Shown: piece after piece, positions 1-8,429 of the stretch
Layout: the number at the start of each line of letters is the position of its first letter
How positions within the stretch are numbered: the first letter of the stretch is position 1
NCBI RefSeq assembly: GCF_035943795.1
Contig: NZ_DASZBY010000066.1
Location: 1 to 64,000, forward strand
Direction: 5' to 3'
Length of the DNA: 64,000 bases
Origin: Aliidongia sp035943795
GTDB lineage: Bacteria > Pseudomonadota > Alphaproteobacteria > ATCC43930 > CGMCC-115725
Position numbers and translations under genes: made by a program
The notes under the pieces: generated by a model
The model's database searches: none
What the model saw: only the letters and a program-made list of their open reading frames with translations
What the model was told of the DNA's origin: nothing

Positions 1-348
1 GAGGCGTTGGCGCTCGCCACGAAAAACGATGCCGACATTCTGGTACCGATCGAGCAGGCCGCCCATCCGTTTCCAGGCGGGGAGGTCAGCCTCGTCGCCA
101 CCAGCCCCTATGAAGCGAGCCGGCTGCTGGCGCCGGAAAGCTGGGCCACAATTGCCGCGAAGAATGGCGGACAGCTGCTCGTGGCGGCCCCCGGCACCGA
201 TGTCATGATCTATATGGATGCACGCCGCCCGAATGCGGTGGACACCATGCGGCGTGCCGTAGGCGTGGTAGCAATGAAGGCAACCCGGCCGCTTTCATCA
301 CAGATCTTCAAATGGTCGCCCGCCGGCTGGGCGCTGGTCCAACAATGA
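1..348 (+). CDS. hypothetical protein, 5' end outside window
   Basis: The reading frame is open from the first base, so the gene begins upstream of the window and only its last 115 codons are seen; the TTG at position 7 need not be a start. The visible part has no signal peptide or membrane segment and looks like the C-terminal half of a soluble alpha/beta protein, ending in a hydrophobic FKWSPAGWALVQQ tail. I do not recognise the family. The GNAT gene follows 13 bp downstream on the same strand, so the two may be cotranscribed. Confidence 0.55.
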   Translation, partial: EALALATKNDADILVPIEQAAHPFPGGEVSLVATSPYEASRLLAPESWATIAAKNGGQLLVAAPGTDVMIYMDARRPNAVDTMRRAVGVVAMKATRPLSSQIFKWSPAGWALVQQ

Positions 349-361
349 AGAACCCCGTCCG

Positions 362-880
362 ATGAACGAGATCGCCCCACCGCTCCGCATCACCCGGCTT
401 GCCCTCGATGCCGCGCCGGAGGCGATCGCGGCGGCGCGCCTGCTGCTCGGCGAATATCGCGACTATGCCCGCGCCACGGCCGGGCCCACTTTCGGCATGG
501 CCAAGCTGGAACAGCAGATCGCCGGGCTGCCGGCGAGCCACGTCGGCCCGGACGAAGGGCTGCTGATCGCCTGGGTCGGCGACGCACCGGCGGGCAGCGT
601 CGTCTATCGGCCGCTGCCGGAGGTCCTGCCGGAGCGGGCGTCGGAGTTGAAGCGGCTGTGGGTGCGCGACGCGTTTCGCGGCCAGCGCATTGCCGAGGCG
701 CTGGTCGCGGCGGTCGCGACCCAGACCCGGTCGCTCGGCGGCACCGCGGTCTATCTCGATACCGAGCCCGAGCGGATGCCGGCCGCCGTTCGGCTCTACC
801 GGCGTCTGGGCTTCGTCGAATGCCCGCTGTACCGGGCATCCGACGACGAGGTCACGGCGTTCCGGCTGTCGCTCGGCTAG
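362..880 (+). CDS. GNAT family N-acetyltransferase
   Basis: This 172-residue protein has the length and layout of a single GNAT domain. The acetyl-CoA pyrophosphate-binding motif is visible around residues 100-115 (KRLWVRDAFRGQRIAEAL), preceded by the beta strand typical of motif A and followed by the C-terminal RLYRRLGF segment typical of motif B. The substrate cannot be inferred. The gene lies 13 bp after an unidentified gene. Its TAG stop overlaps the stop of the convergent ThDP enzyme in a shared CTAG, so no terminator separates them. The family call is secure and the acceptor is unknown. Confidence 0.88.
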   Translation: MNEIAPPLRITRLALDAAPEAIAAARLLLGEYRDYARATAGPTFGMAKLEQQIAGLPASHVGPDEGLLIAWVGDAPAGSVVYRPLPEVLPERASELKRLWVRDAFRGQRIAEALVAAVATQTRSLGGTAVYLDTEPERMPAAVRLYRRLGFVECPLYRASDDEVTAFRLSLG

Positions 881-2421
881 AGCACCGCCTCCACCAAATA
901 GGGTCCGGGTGTCGCCAAGCCTTCGGCAAAGGCGCGGTTGAAGGCCGCCATGTCGGTGACCCGCACCCCCGGCACGCCCATGCCGCGGGCGAGCGATACC
1001 CAGTCGAGGTCGGGCCGGCCGATGTCGAGCATGTCGAGCGCCTTGCGGCCGACATTCTGCGCGCCGACGTTGGCAAGTTCGCCCAGCAGAATGGCATAGG
1101 ACCGGTTCGCGAACAGCACGATGGTCACGTCCAGGCTCTCGCGCGCCATGGTCCAGAGCGCCTGCAGCGTATACATGGCGCTGCCGTCGGCCTGCAGGCA
1201 TACGGTCTTGCGATCGGGGGCGGCAAGCGCGGCACCCGTTCCCATCGGCAGGCCGAGCCCGATCGAGCCGCCCATGTTCTGCAGCCAGGTATGAGGGCGG
1301 GCCTGCCGCGTCGGCGGAAAGAACGCGCGGCCGGTCGACACGGCCTCGTCGATCACGATCGCATTCTCGGGCAGCAGCGCCGCGATCGACAGGCTGAGCG
1401 CCTCGGGCGTGATCGTTCCCGTCACTGGCGTCGGCAGGGCCAGGCCTGCGACCGGTGCGGCGTGCCGGCCGGCGCCGAGCGCATCGGCCAGGGCTTCGAG
1501 CGCGCCGACCAGATCTTCCTCCGGCCGTGCCAGCACATGCATCTGCGCATCGGGCGCGGTCAGCACGCTGGGCTTGTCCGGATAGGCGAAGAAGGCGACC
1601 GGCTGCTTCGAGCCGACCAGGATGACATGGCGGAAACCGGCGAGCGCCGCCACCGCCAGATCGACCAGGTAGGGAACCCGGTCGATCGGCACCCGGCCGG
1701 CGCCGCGCTCGATCCGGGCGTTGAAGGTCTGCGCCATCAGCCGCGCGCCCGTCGCGGTCGCGATGCGGCCGGCCAGCTCCAGCCCGCGCTCCCGCAAAGC
1801 GGGGCCGGTCAGCAGGATCAGGGTCGGCTCGCCCGAGCGCAGGATGCGCGCCGCATGGTCGATGGTGTCGCCGGAGACCACGGCACGGCCCGGCACCGGC
1901 GGCACCACGGCCGGCCCGGCGCTCTCGTTCCAGGCGGTATCGGCCGGCAGGATCAGGGTCGCGACCCGGCCGGGCGGCGTGCGCGCCGCCGCGATCGCCG
2001 CCGCACCGTCGACCGCGACGCTCAGCGCATCGGGCGAGGTCCGGACCCAGCCGGAAAACGGCTTGGCCGCCGTCTCGATGTCGGAGGTCAGCGGGGCGTC
2101 ATAGGCCCGGTGATAGCTCGCATGGTCGCCGACGATATTGACCATCGGCGTCGAGGACTTGACCGCGTTGTGCAGGTTCGCAAGGCCGTTGGCGAGGCCG
2201 GGCCCCAGGTGCAGCAGCGTCGCCGCCGGTTTGTCGGCCATGCGGGCATAGCCGTCGGCCGCACCGGTCACCACGCCCTCGAACAGGCCCAGCACGCAGC
2301 GCATGCCGTCGACCCGGTCGAGGGCGGCGACGAAATGCATTTCCGACGTGCCGGGATTGGCGAAGCACACCTCGACCCCGCCATCGACCAGCGTTCGCAC
2401 CAGGCTTTCCGCACCGTTCAT
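877..2421 (-). CDS. thiamine-diphosphate-dependent acetolactate synthase-like enzyme
   Basis: A 514-residue ThDP enzyme of the acetolactate synthase/benzoylformate decarboxylase superfamily. The N-terminal PYR domain carries the conserved cofactor-activating Glu48 in GLFEGVVTGAADGYARM; the C-terminal PP domain has the metal/diphosphate motif ADGSAMYTLQAL followed by ANRSYAIL. ADG in place of GDG, and NR in place of NN, probably reflect a divergent subfamily that is not biosynthetic IlvB. No small regulatory subunit lies nearby, again arguing for a catabolic or side-reaction carboligase/decarboxylase. The start is set at the second possible ATG (2421) because a GGGGGGAAGCGGG ribosome site precedes it; an upstream in-frame ATG at 2436 would lack one. 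Substrate unknown. Confidence 0.85.
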   Translation of the reverse strand: MNGAESLVRTLVDGGVEVCFANPGTSEMHFVAALDRVDGMRCVLGLFEGVVTGAADGYARMADKPAATLLHLGPGLANGLANLHNAVKSSTPMVNIVGDHASYHRAYDAPLTSDIETAAKPFSGWVRTSPDALSVAVDGAAAIAAARTPPGRVATLILPADTAWNESAGPAVVPPVPGRAVVSGDTIDHAARILRSGEPTLILLTGPALRERGLELAGRIATATGARLMAQTFNARIERGAGRVPIDRVPYLVDLAVAALAGFRHVILVGSKQPVAFFAYPDKPSVLTAPDAQMHVLARPEEDLVGALEALADALGAGRHAAPVAGLALPTPVTGTITPEALSLSIAALLPENAIVIDEAVSTGRAFFPPTRQARPHTWLQNMGGSIGLGLPMGTGAALAAPDRKTVCLQADGSAMYTLQALWTMARESLDVTIVLFANRSYAILLGELANVGAQNVGRKALDMLDIGRPDLDWVSLARGMGVPGVRVTDMAAFNRAFAEGLATPGPYLVEAVL

Positions 2422-2490
2422 CCCGCTTCCCCCCATTTCGTCTGCGCGCTTCGGCCTATGCTTTCCCCAGAATGCCGGCAGTGCAAGCGG

Positions 2491-3417
2491 TCATCTCGAT
2501 GGGCAGGACATGGAACGAGCGGAGGCCGCGCCGATCTCGCCGAGCCACACCGAGACCGCCTTGCCGATCGCCGCCGGATGATCTTCCTGTAGATAATGGG
2601 CACCGGGACCAAGATGGACCAGACGGCAATCGATCAAATCGCGTGCGAAGGCTTCGGCCTGGGCCGGCGAGACCAAGGCGCCGGGATCGCCGCAGAACAG
2701 CAGTTTCGGATAGGTCGATGCCCGCAATGCGGCATGGTCGCCGGCGCTGATGGCCCAGACGTCCGCCGGCTCGCCGGCGATCGGCAGTTCGCGGGGAAAC
2801 TGCAGTACCGGCCGACGGGACTCGGGCGTTGGAAACGGCTCCAGATAGGCGGCCATCTCCCTCTCGGTCAATGGGCGCAGCACCGAGCCGGGCAGCACGC
2901 GCTCGATGAAGACGTTGTCTTGGAGGATCAGCTGCTCGCCCTGCCCGGGCGTCCGAAAAGCCTGGAACAGATCCCGCGCCTGGGACCGCTGGTGAAAGTC
3001 CTCCCAGCCCGCCATAGGACGGATGAATTCCATGAAAGCGAGGCCGATCATGCGGTCCGGATAGCGGGCGGCACGATGGAAGGCGAGCGCCGTGCCCCAG
3101 TCCTGCGCCACGATCGCCAGGTCTCCAAGGCCGAGAACCTCCAGGAAGGCGTCGAGGTAACGGACATGATCGGCGAAGCGATACGCGATGTCCGGCTTGC
3201 CCGATCGCCCGAAGCCGATGAGGTCCGGCGCGATGCAGCGCGCCACCGGCGCCACGTGCGGAATGATATCGCGCCAGATGAAGGACGAAGTCGGATTGCC
3301 GTGCAGGAACAGGACGGTCGGCCCGGCCGAGCCTGCTTCCAGATAGGACAGGGTCGATTCCAACACGGCGATCTCCCGCCGGATGGCAACGGGGCTGGCG
3401 ATGGGAACTCCGGTCAT
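2491..3417 (-). CDS. haloalkane dehalogenase, HLD-II type
   Basis: A 308-residue alpha/beta hydrolase that should hydrolyse carbon-halogen bonds of haloalkanes to alcohol and halide. Visible hallmarks are HGNPTSSFIW (Asn41 for halide binding and the oxyanion region), nucleophile Asp106 with halide-binding Trp107 in VAQDWGTAL, catalytic acid Glu130 in FMEFIRP, and catalytic base His274 in GAHYLQEDHP. This spacing matches the DhaA/LinB (HLD-II) subfamily almost residue for residue. The ATG at 3417 overlaps the stop of the TetR gene as ATGA, so regulator and enzyme are probably translationally coupled. Longer in-frame starts are shadows over the TetR gene. Substrate range cannot be read from sequence. 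Confidence 0.92.
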   Translation of the reverse strand: MTGVPIASPVAIRREIAVLESTLSYLEAGSAGPTVLFLHGNPTSSFIWRDIIPHVAPVARCIAPDLIGFGRSGKPDIAYRFADHVRYLDAFLEVLGLGDLAIVAQDWGTALAFHRAARYPDRMIGLAFMEFIRPMAGWEDFHQRSQARDLFQAFRTPGQGEQLILQDNVFIERVLPGSVLRPLTEREMAAYLEPFPTPESRRPVLQFPRELPIAGEPADVWAISAGDHAALRASTYPKLLFCGDPGALVSPAQAEAFARDLIDCRLVHLGPGAHYLQEDHPAAIGKAVSVWLGEIGAASARSMSCPSR

Positions 3418-4007
3418 GGGCGGTCCTTTGCGAACAGGGCTGCGGCGATGATTTTCTTGAAGCGTTCGAGCGGTTCCGGGCTGCGATCGACCTTCATCCG
3501 CATCATGGCGCCCTGCCAGCCGCTGAGCAGGAAGTCGGCCAGGTCGTCGGCGCTGAATGCCGTCGTTATATCGCCGGCCGCCTGTCCCTCGGCGATGCAA
3601 GAGGCGAAGGGCACCCGCCATTCGGCGAAGATGTCCGACAGCCGTTGGCGCAGCGGTTCGCTGTGACAGGCGACTTCCAGGCTGAAGTTGCCGATCATGC
3701 AGCCGCGCGTCCAATCCTCCAGCGCCAGCTTTCCCGTGATGACGTCCAGATAGCGCCGCAGCCGGTCGGCGGCCGGCAGGCCGTCATCGGCGAGCGCGGC
3801 CTCCACCAGGCCGCCGACATAAGCGAAATAGCGGTCGAGGATCTCGCGGGCGAAGCTTTCCTTCGAGACGAAATGATTGGTGAACGAGCCCGGCCGCGCG
3901 CCGGCGGCATCGACGATGTCGCGCACGCCGGTGCCGGCATAGCCAGTCTTCCACAACAGTTGGAAGCCGGCATCGAGCAGTTTTTCGCGAAGGGACGGTC
4001 TGGCCAT
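3414..4007 (-). CDS. TetR family transcriptional regulator of dehalogenase operon
   Basis: A 197-residue TetR regulator. The N-terminal helix-turn-helix spans about residues 5-50 (LREKLLDAGFQLLWKTGY then DIVDAAGARPGSFTNHFVSKE), followed by a helical ligand-binding region with a TetR_C_6-like outline. The start is placed at the ATG giving MARPSLREKL; five upstream codons from 4022 are possible but unusual for the family. It is the first gene of a two-gene unit with the haloalkane dehalogenase, which it overlaps by 4 bp, and a promoter with short palindromes lies directly upstream. The expected role is autorepression relieved by a dehalogenase substrate or a related compound. Confidence 0.88.
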   Translation of the reverse strand: MARPSLREKLLDAGFQLLWKTGYAGTGVRDIVDAAGARPGSFTNHFVSKESFAREILDRYFAYVGGLVEAALADDGLPAADRLRRYLDVITGKLALEDWTRGCMIGNFSLEVACHSEPLRQRLSDIFAEWRVPFASCIAEGQAAGDITTAFSADDLADFLLSGWQGAMMRMKVDRSPEPLERFKKIIAAALFAKDRP

Positions 4008-4075
4008 ACCGATACAATACAAACGTACGCAAACTAGTCAATCAAAACAATACGACTGTCCGTAAACTCGCGCGC
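4008..4075 (-). promoter_or_regulatory. promoter and putative TetR operator region
   Basis: Reading the minus strand toward the TetR gene, TTGATT and TTGTAT stand 17 bp apart, a reasonable -35/-10 pair. CGTACG lies within the spacer, and TACG-N6-CGTA lies just upstream. This AT-rich stretch sits in very GC-rich surroundings. Short CGTA-based dyads next to a TetR gene are typical of autoregulatory operators; operator status is inference. Confidence 0.45.
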
Positions 4076-4080
4076 CGGCC

Positions 4081-4371
4081 TCAGCCCGGCCGGTCCTTCA
4101 ACTCGATCTCGACGAAGGCGAAAGGCTCGTTGCCGGCATTGAGCACGTCGTGCTCGACACCGGCCTTACGGAAATAGGCCTTGCCCGGCGCGAGTTCGGC
4201 CAGTGTTTCCCCGGCGGCGGCGATCGCCTTCAGCAGGCCGGCACCGAGCGGGACGACGACATAATCATAGTCGTGGCGATGGGCACCGGTCGCGGCCCCC
4301 GCCTCGAACCGCCATTCGGTGACCCGCACCTGGTCATTGTCGACATGGGTGATCGCGGTCGCCTGGGACAT
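4081..4371 (-). CDS. small cupin domain protein
   Basis: A 96-residue single cupin. It shows GAATGAHRHDYDYVVVPLGAG near residues 25-45 (metal-binding histidines with the following acidic/tyrosine positions) and a second motif near AGVEHDVLNAG. Such small cupins bind a metal and act as isomerases, auxiliary enzymes or sensors; the substrate is not predictable. The start is the ATG giving MSQATAITH at 4371; longer open frames run into the TRAP gene on the other strand. It is transcribed divergently from dctP with 96 bp between the starts, suggesting a functional link with the transported compound. Confidence 0.82.
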   Translation of the reverse strand: MSQATAITHVDNDQVRVTEWRFEAGAATGAHRHDYDYVVVPLGAGLLKAIAAAGETLAELAPGKAYFRKAGVEHDVLNAGNEPFAFVEIELKDRPG

Positions 4372-4418
4372 GGTCACGCACTCCTCGGTTTTTGCGCTGC
4401 AACAGGCCTTCATCTCTG

Positions 4419-4428
4419 CGTGCGCACG
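4419..4428. promoter_or_regulatory. palindrome in cupin/TRAP divergent promoter
   Basis: CGTGCGCACG is a perfect 10-bp palindrome between the divergent cupin and dctP starts, directly before a TATAGT-like element and 40 bp before the dctP start codon. Its position suits an operator for a regulator encoded elsewhere. High GC makes chance palindromes common, so confidence is low. Confidence 0.25.
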
Positions 4429-4467
4429 ATATAGTGTGGCGGCCAAACTGTCCTGGGGAGGAACATT

Positions 4468-5493
4468 ATGCAGATTGCCCGCCGTACCGTCCTGACCGGC
4501 CTGATCGCAGCCCCGGCCATCATCGCCGCCTCGCGGCGCGGCTTCGCCGCCGATGCCAAGACGCTGAAGATCAGCCATCAATTTCCGGGCGGCACGATCG
4601 ACCAGGGCGATTTCCGCGACCGGATGTGCCGGATGTTCGCCCAGCAGGTCGAGAAGAAGACCAATGGCGCGCTGAAATTCGAGATCTACCCGGGCTCGTC
4701 GCTGATGAAGACAAACTCGCAATTTTCGGCCCTGCGCAAGGGCGCGCTCGACATCAGCCTCTACCCGCTCGCTTATGCCGGCGGCGAGGTGCAGGAGGTC
4801 AACATCGGCCTGATGCCGTGCCTGGTGACCAGCTACGAGCAGGGCTTGGCCTGGAAGAAGGCACCGATCGGCACCGAGCTGGTCAAACTGCTCGACGACA
4901 AGGGCGTCAAGATCCTGACCTGGGTCTGGCAGTCGGGCGGCGTGGCCTCTCGCGCGAACGCGGTCGTGGCGCCGGACGATACCAAGGGCTTGAAGGTACG
5001 CGGCGGTAGCCGCGAGATGGACCTGATGCTGAAGCAGGCCGGCGGCATCATCTCATCGGTGCCGTCGAACGAAATCTACGCCGCGATGCAGACCGGCTCA
5101 CTCGACGCCGCCGTCACGTCGTCGACCAGCTTGATCTCGTTCCGCCTGGAAGAGATCTCGAAGAACCTGACGACCGGCCGCGGCAAGAGCTTCTGGTACA
5201 TGCTCGAGCCGCTGCTGATGTCCAAGGCGATCTTCGAGGCGTTGCCCAAGGACCAGCAGACCGCGATCACCGAGGTCGGCATCGAGATGGAGCCGTTCGC
5301 GCTCAAGGCGGCCAAGGACGACGACGAAGCGATCGCCGCGATCTACAAGAAGGCCAACATCCCGGTCGCCGACATGGACGAGGCGACGGTCGAGAAATGG
5401 CGCAAAATCGCCGAAGAGACCGCCTGGAAGGATTTTGCCGCCCGCAACGCCGACTGCGACCGGCTGTTGAAGCTCGCCGCGGCAGTCGCGTGA
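4468..5493 (+). CDS. TRAP transporter substrate-binding protein DctP
   Basis: A 341-residue periplasmic binding protein of the TRAP DctP family. It begins with a twin-arginine-like signal (ARRTVLTGLIAAPAIIAAS), with probable cleavage after the FAA region, so it may be Tat exported. The mature part begins KTLKISHQFPGG, and the conserved RGGSREMD segment around residues 175-185 holds the arginine that normally ligands a substrate carboxylate. A strong GGGGAGGAAC ribosome site precedes the ATG. The small and large permeases follow immediately, so this is a complete DctPQM system for an organic acid. The specific substrate is unknown; neighbouring cupin and PAS genes do not settle it. Confidence 0.93.
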   Translation: MQIARRTVLTGLIAAPAIIAASRRGFAADAKTLKISHQFPGGTIDQGDFRDRMCRMFAQQVEKKTNGALKFEIYPGSSLMKTNSQFSALRKGALDISLYPLAYAGGEVQEVNIGLMPCLVTSYEQGLAWKKAPIGTELVKLLDDKGVKILTWVWQSGGVASRANAVVAPDDTKGLKVRGGSREMDLMLKQAGGIISSVPSNEIYAAMQTGSLDAAVTSSTSLISFRLEEISKNLTTGRGKSFWYMLEPLLMSKAIFEALPKDQQTAITEVGIEMEPFALKAAKDDDEAIAAIYKKANIPVADMDEATVEKWRKIAEETAWKDFAARNADCDRLLKLAAAVA

Positions 5494-5521
5494 CGCCCAG
5501 GGTCCGGACCGCTCGCACCCG

Positions 5522-6067
5522 ATGACCGGCTTCGTCGATCCGGCGACGGCAACTTTGCCGAAGCCCCGTGGCCCCCTGGGCTTCGTCCAGGGGCTGCTCG
5601 ACCGCATCAACGGCCTGGCGGCACTCGCCGGCGGTATCGCCATGGGAGCCGCCGGCCTGGTGCTGACCTGGGAGGTGGTCGGGCGCTATTTCCTGAAGAT
5701 CGCATCCGACTGGCAGGACGAGCTGTCGTCGTTCCTGCTGCTGGGTGCCACCTTCATGAGCGCCGGCTGGGTCCAGCGCCGGCGCGGTCATGTCGGCATC
5801 GATGCGCTGGCCCATGTCCTGCCGATCTGGGCCGACAACATCCGCCGCCTGATCGCCGATTTCCTGACCTTCGCCTTCTGCAGCTTCTTCTGCTGGAAAT
5901 GCTGGACCCTGCTGGGCGAGGCGATCACGGACGAGCAGACCAGCGATTCCGCCTGGGGGCCGCCGCTGTGGATTCCCTACGGCCTGATGGCGGTCGGCAT
6001 GACCATTCTGGTGATCCAGCTGATCCTGCAACTTTTGCTGCGTGATGGAGCGCGAGCCCGCCCGTGA
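5522..6067 (+). CDS. TRAP transporter small permease DctQ
   Basis: A 181-residue membrane protein with four predicted hydrophobic segments, beginning near LAALAGGIAMGAAGLVLTW and ending near LMAVGMTILVIQLILQLLL, as expected for the DctQ subunit. The tryptophan- and arginine-rich FMSAGWVQRRRGHVGID segment after the second helix is a family hallmark. It partners with DctM in the inner membrane and accepts substrate from DctP. The stop codon overlaps the dctM start as GTGA, which supports cotranslation. Confidence 0.92.
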   Translation: MTGFVDPATATLPKPRGPLGFVQGLLDRINGLAALAGGIAMGAAGLVLTWEVVGRYFLKIASDWQDELSSFLLLGATFMSAGWVQRRRGHVGIDALAHVLPIWADNIRRLIADFLTFAFCSFFCWKCWTLLGEAITDEQTSDSAWGPPLWIPYGLMAVGMTILVIQLILQLLLRDGARARP

Positions 6068-7410
6068 GCCCTCTCGACATCGGACTGCTCTACGGTGCGG
6101 CGACGCTCATCGTGCTGTTCAGCGGCATGCCCATCGCCTTCGCGCTGGGGACGGTCGCGACCGTGTTCATGCTGGGCTTCATGCCGACGGCCTCGCTCGA
6201 CACCGTTGCGCAGAACGTGTTCGAAGAGATGTCCAGCATCACCCTGCTGACCATCCCGCTGTTCATCTTGAAAGGGGCGGCGATCGGCAAGTCCAAGGCC
6301 GGCGCCGACCTCTATTCGGCACTGCATGCCTGGCTCGGCCGCGTGCCGGGCGGGCTGGGCGTCGCCGTCGTGATCGCCTGCGGCCTGTTCGCCGCCATGG
6401 CCGGATCGAGCCCGGCGACCTGTTCGGCGATCGGCAGTTCGGGCATTCCGGAAATGCGGCGCCGCGGCTATTCGCCGGGGTTCGCCGCGGGTCTGGTCGC
6501 GGCCGGCGGCACGCTCGGCATCCTGCTGCCGCCGTCGATCACCCTCATCCTCTATGCTGTCGCGGCCGAGCAATCGCTGGGCAAGCTGTTCCTGGCCGGC
6601 ATCGGGCCCGGCCTGCTGCTGGTCGGATTGTTCGCGATCTACGCCATGATCCACCACGGCCAGGAAGCGACGCGCGCCCGCAAGGTGCTGGCCGAGGGCG
6701 GGCCGCGTTCGCCGATCCTCAGCGAGGAACGCTTCACCTGGCGCGAAAAGCTGCAGGCCCTGCCGCGCGTCATGCCGTTCATCCTGCTGCTGACCGGCGT
6801 CATGGTGGCGCTCTACGGCGGCATCGCCACCCCGTCGGAAACGGCCGGCCTGGGCGCCGTCATGGCGATCGCGCTGATCGCCGTAATCTACGGTGCCTGG
6901 CACTGGCGGGACCTGACGCCGATCTTCGGTTCGACCCTTGGCGAAAGCACCATGCTGATGATGATCATCGGCATGAGCCTGCTTTATTCCTACGTGATGA
7001 GCTACCTGCACATCAGCCAGGGGGCCGCCGAGTGGATCGTGGCGCAGCACCTGTCTCGCTGGGTGCTGCTGGCCGCGATCCTGGTGCTGGTCGTCGTACT
7101 GGGCTTCTTCCTGCCGCCGGTCTCGATCATCCTGATGACCGCGCCGATCATCCTACCACCGCTGCGCGCCGCGGGCTTCGACCTGATCTGGTTCGGCGTC
7201 GTGATGTCGGTCGTGATGGAAATGGGCCTGATCCATCCCCCGGTCGGTCTGAACATCTTCGTGATCTCCAAGATCGCACCCGACATCCCTTTGAAGGACG
7301 TCGTGTTCGGCACCCTGCCCTTCGTGCTGCTGATGATGCTGGCGGTCGTGCTGATGTGCCTGATCCCGGGCATCGCGACGGCGCTGCCGGACTGGATCTA
7401 CCGAAAGTAA
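6064..7410 (+). CDS. TRAP transporter large permease DctM
   Basis: A 448-residue polytopic membrane protein with the DctM subunit layout: about 12 hydrophobic segments, an early FSGMPIAFALG motif, AAMAGSSPATCSAIGSSGIPEM in the first half and LLPPSITLILYAV before the cytoplasmic middle loop. It forms the Na+-coupled translocation channel. It starts with GTG inside the dctQ stop. The later half repeats the pattern (FFLPPVSIILMTAPIILP). No fourth gene follows closely, since the next gene begins 125 bp away, so the transporter unit ends here. Confidence 0.94.
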   Translation: MSPLDIGLLYGAATLIVLFSGMPIAFALGTVATVFMLGFMPTASLDTVAQNVFEEMSSITLLTIPLFILKGAAIGKSKAGADLYSALHAWLGRVPGGLGVAVVIACGLFAAMAGSSPATCSAIGSSGIPEMRRRGYSPGFAAGLVAAGGTLGILLPPSITLILYAVAAEQSLGKLFLAGIGPGLLLVGLFAIYAMIHHGQEATRARKVLAEGGPRSPILSEERFTWREKLQALPRVMPFILLLTGVMVALYGGIATPSETAGLGAVMAIALIAVIYGAWHWRDLTPIFGSTLGESTMLMMIIGMSLLYSYVMSYLHISQGAAEWIVAQHLSRWVLLAAILVLVVVLGFFLPPVSIILMTAPIILPPLRAAGFDLIWFGVVMSVVMEMGLIHPPVGLNIFVISKIAPDIPLKDVVFGTLPFVLLMMLAVVLMCLIPGIATALPDWIYRK

Positions 7411-7535
7411 ATCGGTCGGGTCCGTTGGGTCGGTCGAGCGTCGGGATGTTCTGCCGCGATTGACAGAACCCTTGCAACCATGGAGGGATCCCCCTAGTTC
7501 ACGTCCATCAGCGCGGTGGCGGAGTAGGAGCGGCG

Positions 7536-8024
7536 ATGATCACCGAGCACGCCATCGTTCCGGGCAGCACGCGGCGGCTGGCGGTCGAGGAATGTCGGCC
7601 GGAGCTTCAGCAGCTTTATTTCCTATGGCAGAAGCTGCGCGGCATCCGCCTGATGCCGGCCCGACGGGATTTCGATCCGGCCCAGGTGCCGCGGCTGCTG
7701 CCCGACATCTTCCTGGTCGACGTGCTGGCAAGCAACCCGCCCGAACGGCGGTACCGCGTCCGTCTGCAGGGCACCGCCCAGGTGGATTACTACGGCGCCG
7801 ACTGGACCGGCTCGTACATCCACCAGATGATCGACCGGGGCTCCGCCGATCGGTTTTGCGCCATCGGCGATCATCTGGTGTCGACGCGAGCGCCCTGGAC
7901 GTCGACCGGCAAGCTCTATTGGCTGCCGGAAAAGCCGTTCTATCGCTTCGAGACGGTGCTGCTGCCGCTATCTGACGACGGGATCGCGGTCAACATGGTG
8001 CTGGGACTGACGCGGCTGTTCTGA
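7536..8024 (+). CDS. PAS_5 domain protein
   Basis: A 162-residue protein made almost entirely of the PAS_5 (PF07310-like) fold found mainly in alphaproteobacteria. Recognisable parts are LYFLWQKLRGIRLMPARRDFDP, then VLASNPPERRYRVRLQGTAQV and the C-terminal RFETVLLPLSDDG strand. There is no output domain, so it is probably a stand-alone ligand sensor that acts through a partner. It lies 125 bp downstream of the TRAP operon on the same strand and converges on the ABM gene. Its ligand and partner cannot be inferred. Confidence 0.82.
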   Translation: MITEHAIVPGSTRRLAVEECRPELQQLYFLWQKLRGIRLMPARRDFDPAQVPRLLPDIFLVDVLASNPPERRYRVRLQGTAQVDYYGADWTGSYIHQMIDRGSADRFCAIGDHLVSTRAPWTSTGKLYWLPEKPFYRFETVLLPLSDDGIAVNMVLGLTRLF

Positions 8025-8034
8025 GCTGCTGCCG

Positions 8035-8358
8035 TCAGATTTCGCCGAACCCGTAGAGCATTTCATAGGTCCCCGGCACCGCCGTCTCGATCAGCGGCCG
8101 CATGCGCGCCAGATGTTCGGTGAAGCGCGGATCCTGGGCGAACCGGCCGGCATCCCCCGCCGTCTCGAACACGGCGAGCAGCACCAGTTGGCGTCCGTCG
8201 GTGGATCGATAGAACCGGCTGCCCTTCAGCCCCTCTACCTGGCCACGAAGCCGCAGATACTGATCCATCTGCAGGGCGACGCATTCTTCGAAGCGATCGG
8301 GTTTCGGCGTCAGGATACTGACGTTGACGACGGACTGGGCGGTTTCGGTCGAGGGCAT
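8035..8358 (-). CDS. antibiotic biosynthesis monooxygenase (ABM) domain protein
   Basis: A 107-residue ferredoxin-like alpha/beta barrel half. SVVNVSILTPKPDRFEECVA is typical of the first strand and helix, and the middle GSRFYRSTDGRQLVLLAVFE strand pair and the ETAVPGTYEML end also fit. ABM proteins usually dimerise and act as cofactor-free monooxygenases or as small stress-response enzymes. The gene stands alone on the minus strand, convergent with the PAS gene. Specific activity is unknown. Confidence 0.8.
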   Translation of the reverse strand: MPSTETAQSVVNVSILTPKPDRFEECVALQMDQYLRLRGQVEGLKGSRFYRSTDGRQLVLLAVFETAGDAGRFAQDPRFTEHLARMRPLIETAVPGTYEMLYGFGEI

Positions 8359-8429
8359 GAGTATGCTCCAAAGTATGGCAGGAGCGTCTCTTCTAGAACC
8401 TCAAGCAATCTTTAGGTCAAGCGCTGTTT

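Noticed and set aside
877..2421. Assignment as biosynthetic acetolactate synthase IlvB
   Set aside because: Shorter than IlvB, altered ADG/NR cofactor motif, and no IlvH small subunit or branched-chain genes nearby.
658..2592. 644-codon plus-strand frame opposite the ThDP enzyme
   Set aside because: High-GC shadow frame: Arg/Gly/His-rich without family motifs, and antisense to a gene with clear conserved residues.
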